A stretch of DNA of 64,000 bases from Hippasteria phrygiana (taxonomy: Eukaryota; Echinodermata; Asteroidea; Valvatida; Goniasteridae). The position numbers were made by a program, and so were the translations under genes. Within the stretch, counting starts at the first letter, position 1. Each line of letters opens with the position of its first letter. Shown in pieces: positions 54,251 to 64,000 of the stretch. The DNA is taken from contig JAZGUH010000206.1 in NCBI GenBank assembly GCA_037893225.1, positions 124,001 to 188,000 on the forward strand, in the 5' to 3' direction. The notes beneath the pieces are model-generated. The model saw only the letters and a program-made list of their open reading frames with translations. It did no database searches and was not told where the DNA came from.

Positions 54251-54815
54251 GCTTAAAATCAGAAGTCAACTCACAAGTTACAGGGGATGGACAATGACAA
54301 AGGAATGCTTTTGTCACAAGTTGTGACTTGGCTTGAGACCAGACTTGCAATGTGATTCGTGATGACTTGATGACAACTCTTTGGGTTTGTATTTTATTGC
54401 CCGTCTCAGATTTTAAAACAGCATTAATTCTGTTTAATTGGGGGTTATTTTTCATCTAATAAAAATGTATTCCCGTCTACCTTGGTTGTAATTCCTTAGT
54501 CTGAAGATGTTAATATTCATGGGGCATTTTAATGAGGTGAATCTTTTTCAGTTGATTTAACATTAATGTCTCCTTTTTGCAAAAGTGCCGGGGAGCATTC
54601 TTATTATGCACTGGTGTTTTATTATTACAGAACAAAGAAAATGTTCGGGGGGGGGGGGGGGGAAGAAAGAAGAGGTTCACAGATTCAGCAGAACAGAATT
54701 AACATTTCTCTAATAATGAAAGCAAGGTCATAAGGTGAAGGAATTCATGCCTCAGGCAATGAGTCCCACAAAGACACAAAGATGCTACAGGTGGAGCAAG
54801 CTACATTGTACATAA

Positions 54816-55401
54816 AGGCCGGTTTATAGTCGGTCGCGCGATGAAAATCGTCCGACGCTGATGGTAGCTGGACGCTAGGCCTTTTTTGTGCAGTTTATAG
54901 TCGTCACGCGATGTTTGTAAACACACGCGCAGCATACGTGAGCGCGTCTGGAATTCGAATGCGACGATCACGCATCGTCACTGCTGAACGTAGAATTATT
55001 TTAGCTGCGATAATTATAGTATTATTAGAGTTAGCAGCATTTTTGGATGTGCGATTAATATATGTCCTAGCTGTTTTAATAACAATAAATATTAAAACGC
55101 ATAAATAAAATATAAGACGTTTTCGATGCTTATTGATAGTGATATTTATTTTTTATGCCGTGTGCCATATTTGCATATTTATCGTTTCTTACCGATCAGG
55201 CAATTCTATTGGCCCATTGAAAAAAGTGAGGTCATAGCGACCATGTCAAAGTTCAATTGATTGAACTCTGTAGTGACATCGCCAGCGTCTTTCAGCGACT
55301 AGTCGCTGGTGCTTCCGCGTCAACTATAAACTCTGCGTGAGAGGATCGCGCGTACATTTTTAGTCACGGTGACCATCGCACAACCGACTATAAACCAGCC
55401 T
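54816..55401. mobile_element. PIF/Harbinger-like MITE with TAA target duplication
   Basis: The left end AGGCCGGTTTATAGTCGGTC and the right end CCGACTATAAACCAGCCT are flanked by TAA (54813-54815, 55402-55404). TTA/TAA duplication is the hallmark of PIF/Harbinger. Inner repeats AGTTTATAGTCG and CAACTATAAACTC echo the ends. It is 586 bp. The open frame at 54911-55108 shows no domain. Confidence 0.75.
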
Positions 55402-55485
55402 TAACTCTTGATTGTACACCTGATGATCCTTTTGAGGTGACTGCAAGAGCAAATCTCCCACTCAGCCTGTGCTGATATTACCAAC

Positions 55486-55689
55486 CTTCGCAAATGGTAT
55501 CTCTCCCTTCCCAGGTCCCGTCGTCTAAGCAGTTCCGGCTGGCCGAGCCCAGGACAGCAAAGCCATCGCTGCATTCCACCTCGCAAAAACTGCCAAACTC
55601 CTGCCGACCAGTGGTGGTCACGTTCCTTCCATCTAGGAAGCAGGCAGACACGACGCCATACTCTGGTGCCGGCAGAGGTGGGCAGGTTA
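55486..55689 (-). CDS. SPARC-like gene, exon 1 of those visible: six-cysteine Sushi/CCP module
   Basis: The acceptor TTTTTCCCCCCACAG ends at 55690; the exon is 204 nt, phase 1 in and out, with donor TGCGAAG/GTTGGT. The residues are TCPPLPAPEYGVVSACFLDG, RNVTTTGRQEFGSFCEVECS, DGFAVLGSASRNCLDDGTWE and GRDTICE. CPPL..P..G, G..C...C..GF...G.....C...G.W.....IC is the CCP signature. Two extra cysteines give the six-Cys variant seen in selectins. A symmetric 1-1 exon is typical for shuffled CCP modules. There is one possible N-glycosylation site (NVT). More CCP or signal exons may lie upstream. Confidence 0.88.
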
Positions 55690-56044
55690 CTGTGGGGGGA
55701 AAAAGAAAAACATCTGAATAAAAAACCCTTTTGTTTAAAGGAACTTTTTCATTGAGTGGATTTTTCTTGGGATGTAATCCAGGACCTCCAACCCGGAGCA
55801 AAACGTTTTTGGAACTATTATAGTTTTTGCTCACAGGGGACTGGATAGAGTCAATAATCATTTTGAACTAATGACAGGGCTGTAAAACGCACTTTTTTTG
55901 GGGGGGGGGGGGGGAGGCGCAGATCCAGGGAGGGAAGGGCTGCGGGGCACGCGGTAACTGGCCGCAACCTACGATAAAAGAAAATATTTCATGTAGTAAT
56001 AAGATACAAACATACCATAATAAATCAGTCTCCAAACACATTTT

Positions 56045-56743
56045 GGCTTTTCCGCTCGCTTAAAAAATCTTGGACCCGTGCCTGGTGGGGGATACAAACA
56101 GTACTAATTGGCTTTTCCGACACTGCCAGTCGGAAAAGGCCTTGTTTTTGTTCTGATTTTTGTTCTTTTAGTTCTGACCAAAATCCCATAGACTTTGTAC
56201 ACGTATATTGTCGGCGGCACTTTAGGTCTTCAAAAACCTCAGATCTTAACAAAACTTACCTCAAACATAGACCCTAAGCTGAAATTGTATGTCGAAGAGT
56301 GACGGGGTGATGACATCATCACGTGTCACGTGATGTCATCTTAAATGTGCATTTTTCAATGGCCCGTATCTAGAGAACCGTAGTATGTTGGGTAGGCAAG
56401 CATTTGTTGTTGATGAAAATTGAGGTGACGTCACGATGACATCATCATACGAAATTATAGTAATTTTAAAGTTTTTGAACCTTAACATTTTCTTTAAGCC
56501 ATATCTCATCAACAGAACATGCTAATATCGAAATTCTTTTTGTAATAGGTTTGTTAGGTCCTACATATGTAACAAAAAATGCAAAATATGTGCACCATCA
56601 TAATGATGTCATCAAAGGCATAATTTCTCGTAAGACATGTAAATTGGTAGGTCCAATTGTCATGAAGCCTGGTGGGTAGGCAAACTTGTCACAAGCAAGC
56701 AAAAATCGCAGTGACATCATAAAACAAAAATTGCGGAAAAGCC
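56045..56743. mobile_element. Element with GGCTTTTCCG ends and GTGACATCAT repeats
   Basis: GGCTTTTCCG near 56045 is mirrored by CGGAAAAGCC at 56734-56743. An internal hairpin CTTTTCCGACACTGCCAGTC, GGAAAAG lies at 56112-56138. GATGACATCAT/GTGACATCAT words recur at 56306, 56329, 56440, 56602 and 56711. A possible acceptor/donor pair (TTTCAG ... GAG/GTAAGT near 56262-56285, minus) would enclose only 19 bases and is probably part of the repeat. Confidence 0.45.
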
Positions 56744-57437
56744 CTATGTTCGGATCAGCGAAGAGACAGAGTCCTAGTTTTGTTTCATAAAGTAAACTTT
56801 TACACCTGGTATTAAACCTTCAATTAAAAAAACTACAGATGTAAACAATGTAAATTATAAATTAAGGCAATATTTAGACTGATTTCAGTAACCATGAATT
56901 CACTTCTATTCTGTACCCCCAAAATCATTACAGCGCCCTCATTCCCTAAAAAATATGGCATATTATGTTTGTCTGATACATTATCAAATATAATCTAATA
57001 GAAATCAAGGGATGGTTTTATGCCAGCTGATTCAGTTTTCAAATCTTGGAACCCTATGAGAGAGAAATATGAATTTGTTGAAGATGGGGGGGGGGGGGGA
57101 GGGTAGATAAACCTTCATTGAGACTTAATGGCACCACTAGAAACCTGCTTGTGCCCTGTTTAGGCCTTTTCACACTACAAAAAATCTCGGTGTTGGACCC
57201 GGGTCCGACCCGTGTTGACTAGACTGACCTTTTCACACTGCAACATTTCAACACGGCACTGACCCGTGTAGAGCGCTCAACCCGGGTTGAAACTCAACCC
57301 TGCTCGGGAGGTGGGTTGAGAGCTCTCGACCCGTGTAGAGAAGTTGGACCCGTGTTGAAAGTCGTAGTGTGAATGTCTCCGGGTTGAGTTCGATCCGTGT
57401 AACCGTGGATCGGAGTGTGCGTGCAGAGCACCACATA

Positions 57438-57990
57438 CTAGGCTGTTCGATATGACGATATTTGCCGATGTTTCGGTATTATGTTGCTTTTTCAGTTTTT
57501 GCAGCGTTTATGGTTTCTCCAAGTGTGTATACGTTAAGTGTGTATTACTAGTCTAGATTACTTTGCGCGAAATTATTTCCAATAAATTTGACGGCAGAAT
57601 AGTACATAACGTATGGAGGAATAAATAAATACATTCTGTACTAAATGTGTCGTTTCTTTTATCGTTTTAAGCCCCGACATGACTTTTCCGACATCTCCGC
57701 GCCGTATGTCGCGCACATTGCGTGCATGCGTATTCCATCGTTAGTGTAGTCTTGGTCAAATGCAAACAACCGCACTGAACGCTACCATATTATTACTAGT
57801 GTACAATGTACGTACATGCAGCTAACATTTTGCAAACTTCGTCTCGAGAAAAGGCTACGTATGAGGGGGCCGGGGTTATTGCTCAATATGGGGAACCCCA
57901 AAAGTGCATCTGCGCGTGTGCGTTGCTTCGTTACAAACAGCTGGCCTTGGCCGCCGGTCAAGTACAAGTGCGCGTGCAAGCATGGAGGAA
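57438..57990 (+). mobile_element. Truncated GCTGTTCGATAT element nested in the PIF-like element
   Basis: It starts TAGGCTGTTCGATATGACG, then GCCGATGTTTCGGTATTA, ACTTTGCGCGAAATTATTTC, CTTGGTCAAATGCAAACAAC and GCACTGAACGCTACC. The same blocks occur in order in the 31077-32301 element. No right terminus is found, so this copy is cut short or its end has decayed. Confidence 0.5.
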
Positions 57991-58020
57991 TAGAACACAC
58001 TGGATACCTTTACCTCCGAT

Positions 58021-58282
58021 ATGTCGGAGAAAATGAGCCCCAAATCAGACAAAAGATCGACATGGAGTAAGGAGGAGGTGAATGCTATATTGGACTGACA
58101 GCTCCATCCAAAGCCAGCTCGATGGAACGACGAGAAATAATAAGGTTTTCGTCAAAATAAGCAAAGCGTTGATGGCTGCCGGGTTTCCAATTCGATCCGT
58201 AAATTCAGCAACGAACCTGCAGCATTGCGCATGCACGCGCAACACACGGTTCCTTCCTCCATGGTTCATGCTACTTTCATGA
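58021..58282 (+). pseudogene. Myb/SANT-like domain remnant of a PIF/Harbinger element
   Basis: ATG at 58021 gives MSEKMSPKSDKRSTWSKEEV, NAILD and a stop (58096-58098). In the next frame RNNKVFVKISKALMAAGFPI, RSV follows. W(S/T)..E...IL then N..V...I...L...GF matches the trihelix/Myb-like protein of PIF/Harbinger elements. A partial tandem copy with an in-frame TAG begins at 58299. Confidence 0.55.
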
Positions 58283-58654
58283 GATTCTTTTACCTCCGAT
58301 ATGTCGTAGAAAATGGGCCCCAAATCAGACAAAAGACCGACATGGAGTGAGGAGGATTTGGGCTGACAGCTCCATCCAAAGCCAGCTCGGCGGAACGACC
58401 AGAATGCAGTATGGGGATTTTCCGATTCGACCCGTGTTGAACGGCCGGCCGTGTGTGTAGTGTGAAACGATCGCACAATACACGGGTCGAAACATTACAC
58501 GTGTAGCAAAAATGCTGGCGCTGCGTTGAGTAGTGTGAAAAGGCAGCGTAATTGACCCGTGTTGAAATTTTAAGAAGTCTACACGGGTCGGACCCGTGTC
58601 GGACCCGTGTAGATTTCAACACGGGTCGAACGTACATAGTGTGAAAAGGCCTTA

Positions 58655-60280
58655 TACAAGAAACTATTTTCCAGCTTTTTTGCAGGGGGTAAGATTGGCC
58701 AAAAATGAAAAATCCACACAATCCACGAGGACCCCAGATCAACATATAGTTTGTATTTGCCTAAAAGGCACCCCCTTAAAATATCAATTTTTTAAAACTC
58801 CTTTTTGAAAACACCTCAGGAATTCAAGATTGCAAAAAAGATTCTTAAAAAATTCTGAAATCCTGACAAAAAATCCTGAAATCAGGAAAAATCCTTACAA
58901 ACCTCACCCTACATGTATGTTGTTGGTAAAGGAAAATCAGAAAAGAAAAAAAAATATGAGAAAAACTAGGAGTCTCCTTAAAGATAAATGCTTGCAGGAC
59001 ATCACAGCAACAGCACCTAATTTTATGGCTCTGCTTACCATAACTTCAGTAAGTGAGGAATCCCTGCCAACTACAGCAGAAAATTCTGAGCCAACAGTTA
59101 GCATTTTTAGCAGGGAATTTTGGATTGTGAGCATGCGTACATGTACATGTATGCCCCATAACTGAAGATTCTGTGCTTACACGGCAGTCTTGTTGACTCT
59201 TGGTGAGAATTTTTTTTGTATTGAGACTTTACTTGACTTGACTTGGGGAAAAAAATGACTTGTGACTTGAATAAATTTGACTTGCTGACATTAACAATTT
59301 TGTTAAAAGAAACAAACTTTTGGGCGTACGCACATATCAGTTGAAAAAAACCGCTGAGCCTACAGTGCATAGTGAGCTGGGTGTCCAGTATGTATGCGGT
59401 GCTGCATGCAACGAAGGCACTGGCCAACTGCATGGAAAATTGTCAGTGCCATGTGTGCCTGCAGCCTATGCATAGTCATTTGTCACCAGAATTTTAATTT
59501 ACTATGTTCAACAATGACTTGAGACTTGGTACTCGACTTGAAACAAACTGGACTTGACTTGGGGGAAAAATGGAAAAAATTGACTTGGGAAAAAAATGAC
59601 TTGGTTACAACACTGCCATACACTGTTAGCACAGAATTTCTTTGCTAGATGTAGCTCATCAGTACAGTAAGCAGTATGCATGCCAGAACAGTTAAATCCA
59701 GCATTACAGAAGTTGTGAAATGGGGGCCCAGCTGTGATACATTTGTGTAGCATCGAATCAAGAGTCCGAGCTTGACAAGGAAATCCACAAGTAGGGTGTC
59801 TAATAAGTTTGAGTCATCCCAACAGGGGCAGGCACTGCAAACCCCAGGGAGCCATGAACAGGACTGACTCCAGGTTGACCGGAAACTTGCATTTTGCAGT
59901 TCACTAAAACCAAAGTACAGCCAGGCCCCATAAAAATACAATCAGAGAAAGTGTTGGCAGTTTCCCTCAGCAAGTAGACTCTCTGATGAAATACAAGTCT
60001 AAAAAAAGGAAAGTCAGACACAACGTGTAAATGTCTGGAAAACTCTGAATCATAAAACAAGGGGAAGTCAAGTCCAGGCAGACAGAGGTTCAGACACATC
60101 CTGTCATCATGTTATAGGAAAAGCACAGTAGGATCTTCTTTTACAGGATCGTTTCACACAAACGTTTGGCATGCATCCCAGGTAAATTTCTTGCTACACT
60201 GTACAAAGGTTCATTCTCTATAATCTCTGAATGCTTAAATGTAGTATACAACATTTGCAAACGAAATAATGTACTAGACT
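58655..60280. other. No supported gene
   Basis: ACTTGACTTGG-type short repeats lie at 59225-59285 and 59515-59605. Otherwise no domain or exon is recognised on either strand. Confidence 0.5.
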
Positions 60281-60364
60281 AAGTAAATAGCAGTCTCAAG
60301 CATCCTGTGAAATCATGGCAACTGGGGTGCTGTCGTTTTCAAGAAAAGTGGAAATTTATATCAT

Positions 60365-60398
60365 TTTCCAACGATTGTCGGCCGACAATCGTTGGAAA
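60365..60398. repeat. Perfect 34 bp palindrome
   Basis: TTTCCAACGATTGTCGG is followed directly by its exact reverse complement. It sits at the head of family G copy 3 and is absent from the other copies. Confidence 0.9.
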
Positions 60399-60648
60399 TA
60401 GTCTAGTTTCCCAACCTGATAATTCTCTGACTCTATAAATTGCTCCGCACTGTTTTGTCTAAAGTATGGTCAGGGAACCAGACTACTAGAACAGAATTTG
60501 TTTCCGTTTTCCCAGCATCTATGCACACAAAACTTTAAACAGGTCAGTGTTACAGCATTTGCAAGCACGCTTTAAAAAGCTAACACCCCAAATCCATTTA
60601 TTTATGAAGATTACAGCAAAAGCAAATGATGTATATTACCTTTAAAGC
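60399..60648 (+). mobile_element. Dispersed family G, copy 3
   Basis: AGTCTAGTTTCCCAACCTGA, GGTCAGGGAACCAGACTAC, GTTTTCCCAGCATCTATGCA, AACAGGTCAGTGTTACAG and ACACCCCAAATCCATT, as in copies 1 and 2. The preceding GTCTCAAGCATCCTGTGAAA (60292) also precedes copy 1 at distance (25630), hinting at a longer family. Confidence 0.7.
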
Positions 60649-61379
60649 CCTGTCCGCACTGGAATTTGTTTTGCTAAAGCTTACCAAGACGATGGGTACT
60701 TTTCCCATTTTAAGTCCAGTGCGGACAGCCTGGGACGTTTTCCTCTCAGTTACTTTTCGTGAGTCCAGCGGTTACTTCTACTAGGCAACTGCTGCCCAGG
60801 AAAACTGACCAGGTAGCTTTTCCCGAGACGATAAAGTCCAGTGCAGACAGTGCGAGTCGGTAAAAGCGGCTCAGGAAAGCGTACATCCGGCCCGAGTGCG
60901 AGATTATGCTACACAGAGACACCACGCATGCGCTTTGCATTGTTTCACCGCGGTGCGGCACATACAATGTATGTGGCTCACCGCGGTGCGGCACATACAA
61001 TGTATGTGGCAAGTTTCCAAATTCCAGTGCATTGTTCCTCTTTTGGTCGCAATCATGGCAGATATATTATTATTGATACAGTCAGAAGTTTGATTGGTGC
61101 TACCAGTGCATCATTAATTTCCATTGCTGGAAACGGCAGCTCGCTTGTACAAATAGGCCAGAAGAATGAAAAGGCGCACGCTTTGGGTCGGGTCAATGTA
61201 GAAAGGTCACGCAAAGCGCCCTCATGAGTCATTATACTGACAGCTCGGTTACTTCTACCACGGTCTTGGTAAAATTTTCCCATGTCTAAAGTGCAAGTGT
61301 GGACAGTGGTCACATTTGACCATTTTATATTTTACCATCGTCTAGGTAAAACCTTCCAAAAAAAGTCCAGTGCGGACAC
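60649..61379. mobile_element. TIR element with CCTGTCCGCACTGGA ends
   Basis: CCTGTCCGCACTGGA is mirrored by TCCAGTGCGGACAC, with AGC on both sides (60646-60648, 61380-61382). Inner copies of AGTCCAGTGCGGACAG recur. A 33 bp direct duplication (CACCGCGGTGCGGCACATAC...) lies at 60946-61011. A short frame, RRMKRRTLWVGSM (near 61160-61200), recalls the RRR..LWVRP stretch near the start of Harbinger transposases, but this is weak. Confidence 0.6.
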
Positions 61380-61399
61380 AGCTGAAGACAAATTCACAA

Positions 61400-62150
61400 G
61401 GAATGTTGCACACTTCTAAAGCAAGACAGAATCTCTCTATCAATGCAAGGGTTTGTTTTTTGGTGTCCTGTGAAAAAGGCTGTATATTCTTGCAGAAATC
61501 TAACTCAAAGAGTTACAGCAACATTCCACTTAAATCATTTACAACCTCTCCCTATTCTTTTAATTGCTAACAGCTCAAACCAGGCCTATTCGCAGACCTT
61601 TTTCCTTTTTATTTTACAGGTAAAATAAATCTGCTCCTCCCACAAAAATTCCTGGATTTACTCCTGACATCCCAAGGTCCCTTGCACCTCTGTGGCTTGA
61701 ACATGAAGCACTTGTATGGACAAATGCACTAATTTCAATCCAATCAACACAGCCCCAAAAACAATTACACGGACAACCAAATGTCATTCTGATTCCTTTT
61801 TAACAACTGCTTGCAATCAAGCTGGATGGCCAGGGATTCGAAGCTTACAGATGGTCTGTGGTATTTCTGTAATAAATGTCCTGCTGAGACCTTTCGCCTT
61901 GAAATACCACAGGCTTTGAAAACCAATTCAGGACTCTTACATCATTACAAACTATTTAAAGACAGAGGAGTCACCGGGCTTTAAATACTGGGAGTTAGTT
62001 TTGCTTTCAGCAATAAATTAGTCTTACAGATTGTTGTTTTTTCCCCCTGTTTGCCAATAAAACCAACAAAGGGCGGCAAACAAAGTACTACTGTGGGGGT
62101 TTGTTGTATTAAGCCAGTTTCAAGCTGCCACAAATTGTGAAAACTAAAGT
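61400..62150. other. No supported gene
   Basis: Non-coding as far as visible. No repeats shared with the rest of the window were noticed. Confidence 0.45.
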
Positions 62151-62157
62151 CTTAAGC

Positions 62158-62945
62158 TGTGTTTCCATTGGAATTTTTCTTCCTCGCATTGGCAGAAACT
62201 TACGACATGCCTTCACGTAATTCTACCGTGCGTTCCCACTTGGACTTTTATAACTGACTGTGAAAGAATGTTTATTCACCTTGCGAGGCTGGCAGAAATG
62301 TCACAATTGCAGTCTGGTACATTTATAGAAAATGGCATCGTCGTCAAATGCACTGCCATGCGTAGTTCCAAGAGGAAGAACTGGGGCCATGCAGAAACTG
62401 TTTGGCTGATCACAACTTGGTGATCTTAATCTTCCCCAACATTTTCAATGACATTTAATCCAATTAAACCTCTCACAAAATCAATGAAATCTACCATGTT
62501 TCAAGCAGTGAATGGACGAAAAACGTAGTTGTATGTACGTATGGGGTCATGGGTACGTTCGCTCTGCTGTAAAGCACTTCTAGTGCAACTGCAAGTGGGA
62601 ATACATTGTACTATACCATGTATACACAAGAAGACAGGGAACCATACCACCATTTTCGCACACATGCTAGCAAAACGCTGTGGAGTTGACGCAATACAGA
62701 AAGTTGCATTGTTTACACAGGGGTTTTATGCGTGGTTGCGGTAGTTCTAACTTCTACAGAGCGGGGCTGTTCCCATTGGACTTTTTATCGTCTCTGATGA
62801 CTTTCCGCGGCCGCGCGGCAATCTTCCGCAACTGCTTTCGGCCTGGTAGTTTAGTTTTACATGTACATCCCAGTCGCAGTAAGTTGACAAGGACGTTAAT
62901 TCAGTTACCGCGTGTCCCCATATGGACTTAATTTTTTAATTCTAC
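62158..62945. mobile_element. TTCCCATTGGACTTTTT-repeat element with Myb-like remnant
   Basis: GTTTCCATTGGAATTTTT, GTTCCCACTTGGACTTTT, GTTCCCATTGGACTTTTTAT and GTCCCCATATGGACTTAATT recur, with an inverted GCAAGTGGGAATAC at 62593. The style and the Myb-like remnant parallel the PIF/Harbinger-like elements at 57163 and 60649. The boundaries are uncertain. Confidence 0.5.
62358..62423 (+). pseudogene. Short Myb/SANT-like remnant
   Basis: ATG at 62358 encodes MRSSKRKNWGHAETVWLITT and W before TGA. The pattern KR.NW...E....I..W is the first helix of Myb/SANT-like domains carried by PIF/Harbinger elements. The rest of the domain is lost. Confidence 0.4.
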
Positions 62946-63306
62946 AGAAAAGTTGCGTTAGATTGACAAAATAAGTCACGGCTTTTAAGTTTCTGTCTTA
63001 GCATATCTTGTGTCAATTCATAAAGAGATTCACTATTGATAATATAGGCCTAATCCAGCAAACAAAATTAGAAGCCATTTTTGTGTGGCATAAGCACCCA
63101 ACCACACACGTTCTTAAAGATTGGTCCAAAAATCTTGGAGCTCGCGCATATACCTGAGCGCATCTTACGCGAGCCTGGTGACCGTGCCACCCAAGAAAAT
63201 GGACATATCCTCGGATTAGTCTACATGTTTAGAATCATGGAGCTTTTCAAAGCATAGAATTTCGCTATTTACTTTATACTTTTCAACCTTTTTAATGCAT
63301 ATGGAC

Positions 63307-63809
63307 TAGGGATGTCCTAAATATACAGAATATGGGAATATGCGATTATAAACTGAATATTCAAATCTTTTTGCCGGTTCGAATATTCGGAAAAAAAACA
63401 AAAAAACATATGCATGTACAGATACAACTGATATTTTAATAGAAAAGTTACGGCGCTTAGCAGTGCCAAATTCTGCATTTTTGTCTGCGGTAACTTTATT
63501 GTTCCCATCCGTAAAACCCTTGACACTTACAAAATAATTACTGCAAAAACGCAGGCTGGAATTTAATTTCTTGTTATCAGAACATTATTATACGTACCCG
63601 TACAACAGCCGCATGAAAAAAATTGTTGATCGGGCGGTCCATAATATCGCCACACGTAAAACACCGGCGTGCTTTGCGTGCAACTTTTTATGGCGTGGCA
63701 TGCAGTTGCAGCCGACGTTTGAAAAACCTGATCATCAAATATTTGAATATTCGGTCAAACTTAGTTTCAAATAATCGACTACTAAATTATTAGAAAATGG
63801 ACAGCCCTA
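63307..63809. mobile_element. hAT MITE with perfect 8 bp target duplication
   Basis: ATATGGAC lies at 63299-63306 and 63810-63817. The ends are TAGGGATGTCC and GGACAGCCCTA. TAGGG-type ends with an 8 bp duplication are diagnostic for hAT. Inner GGTTCGAATATTCGG and TTTGAATATTCGGTC are mirrored. It is 503 bp. The 67-codon frame at 63571 has no intact BED or dimerisation motif. Confidence 0.88.
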
Positions 63810-63817
63810 ATATGGAC

Positions 63818-64000
63818 AGACAGTCCAAGTGACTGCCTCCCTTTGCCCAGAGTTCATGCCTTATTGCTGTCTCCTTCACCAAGGAAAGTTTGCATCATTC
63901 CTACCAGGAACTAACTTGCGCAGACCTAGACAAACATGTACATTTGTACAGCCTTTCAATTTGTAATGAATAAAAAACAAATCAAAGTGGACTGAGTACA
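63818..64000. other. Right edge, nothing recognised
   Basis: Single-copy-looking sequence with an AATAAA near 63969 on the plus strand but no associated coding exon. Confidence 0.4.

Larger units (their letters stand above)
53690..55480. other. Intron of the SPARC-like gene
   Basis: It holds GTAGGAAAA-type repeats (53850-53940, 54125-54245), a poly-G run (54645) and a PIF-like MITE (54816-55401). No extra exon is recognised. Confidence 0.6.
44930..55689 (-). other. Gene span: CCP + follistatin + SPARC-EC secreted protein (5' end missing)
   Basis: Five minus-strand exons at 55486-55689, 53452-53685, 52062-52219, 48428-48680 and 44930-45933 join with matching phases (1-1, 1-1, 1-0, 0-1, 1-stop). 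They form a continuous frame of about 286 codons. Module order is Sushi/CCP, follistatin/Kazal, SPARC extracellular calcium-binding domain. SPARC-family proteins are secreted matricellular glycoproteins; vertebrate SPARC has an acidic N-terminus instead of a CCP. No signal-peptide exon is seen to the right, so the gene begins beyond a long intron, possibly outside the window. The introns carry SINEs, a Penelope-like element and MITEs. Other annotation possibilities are a follistatin-like (FSTL) or testican-like protein, but the FPHRLLEWF and PLEHCADGFFQDC blocks favour SPARC. Confidence 0.8.
57163..58651. mobile_element. PIF/Harbinger-like element with TTA duplication and Myb/SANT remnant
   Basis: The ends GGCCTTTTCACACTAC and TAGTGTGAAAAGGCC are flanked by TTA (57160-57162, 58652-58654). 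Both arms repeat GACCCGTGTTGAA / TTCAACACGGGTC words. A Myb/SANT-like coding remnant lies inside, and a TAGGCTGTTCGATATG element end is nested at 57438. Autonomous PIF/Harbingers carry a transposase plus a Myb-like DNA-binding protein; here only the latter leaves a trace. Confidence 0.75.

Noticed and set aside
56262..56285. 19 bp micro-exon (TTTCAG ... GAG/GTAAGT, minus strand)
   Set aside because: It lies in a repeat full of GTGACATCAT words and has no neighbouring exon with matching phase.

Overview
This is non-bacterial DNA from a large, repeat-rich animal genome. Almost none of the window is protein-coding. Recognisable coding sequence occurs only as short exons with GT/AG splice sites, separated by introns full of transposon debris. 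The SPARC-family gene, the Crypton, Penelope, PIF/Harbinger and hAT relics, the tRNA-derived SINEs, and a foldback element resembling the TU elements of sea urchins all point to a marine invertebrate, most likely a deuterostome and perhaps an echinoderm. That placement is an inference; no species marker is visible. Tracts of the palindromic word ATGTAC are scattered throughout.

Real genes. (1) At 1323-1645 (+) there is a probable last coding exon of an unrecognised gene, followed by a 3' UTR with two AATAAA signals. (2) At 5941-6068 (-) one internal exon with strong splice sites encodes a segment like a cyclic-nucleotide-binding domain of the RapGEF type. (3) From 55689 down to about 44930 (-) lie five exons of one secreted, extracellular-matrix-type gene: a six-cysteine Sushi/CCP module, a ten-cysteine follistatin/Kazal module, two exons of a SPARC-type extracellular calcium-binding (EC) domain, and a last exon with three codons, a stop and a 3' UTR. 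The splice phases agree across all five exons. The 5' end of the gene is not found.

Mobile DNA region by region. 1-9 kb: a hAT-like foldback, a THAP-domain pseudogene, and clustered tRNA-like repeats. 6.36 and 15.95 kb: a matching pair of inverted ends 9.6 kb apart. 16.5-17.7 kb and 40.6-42 kb: Crypton-derived copies combined with a hairpin of about 200 bp, one broken by a SINE. 18.7-25 kb: pogo-like and piggyBac-like MITEs and several foldback families. 28.4-30.0 kb: a 1.6 kb element with perfect 27 bp ends. 30.9-33.5 kb: nested hAT-like elements and a PIF-like element. 36.6-38.9 kb: a foldback (TU-like) transposon whose inverted ends are 16 bp minisatellites in mirror order, with an 8 bp target duplication and a MITE inserted in it. 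42-43.5 kb: LINE debris. 46.2-47.8 kb: SINEs and a Penelope-like element. 54.8-63.8 kb: PIF/Harbinger-like elements carrying Myb/SANT-like remnants, and a textbook hAT MITE at the right edge.

The most unusual items are the mirror-ordered foldback element with its own empty-site paralogue nearby, the Crypton-exon-plus-hairpin family, and the CCP + follistatin + SPARC-EC gene whose second EF-hand appears to have lost its calcium ligands.
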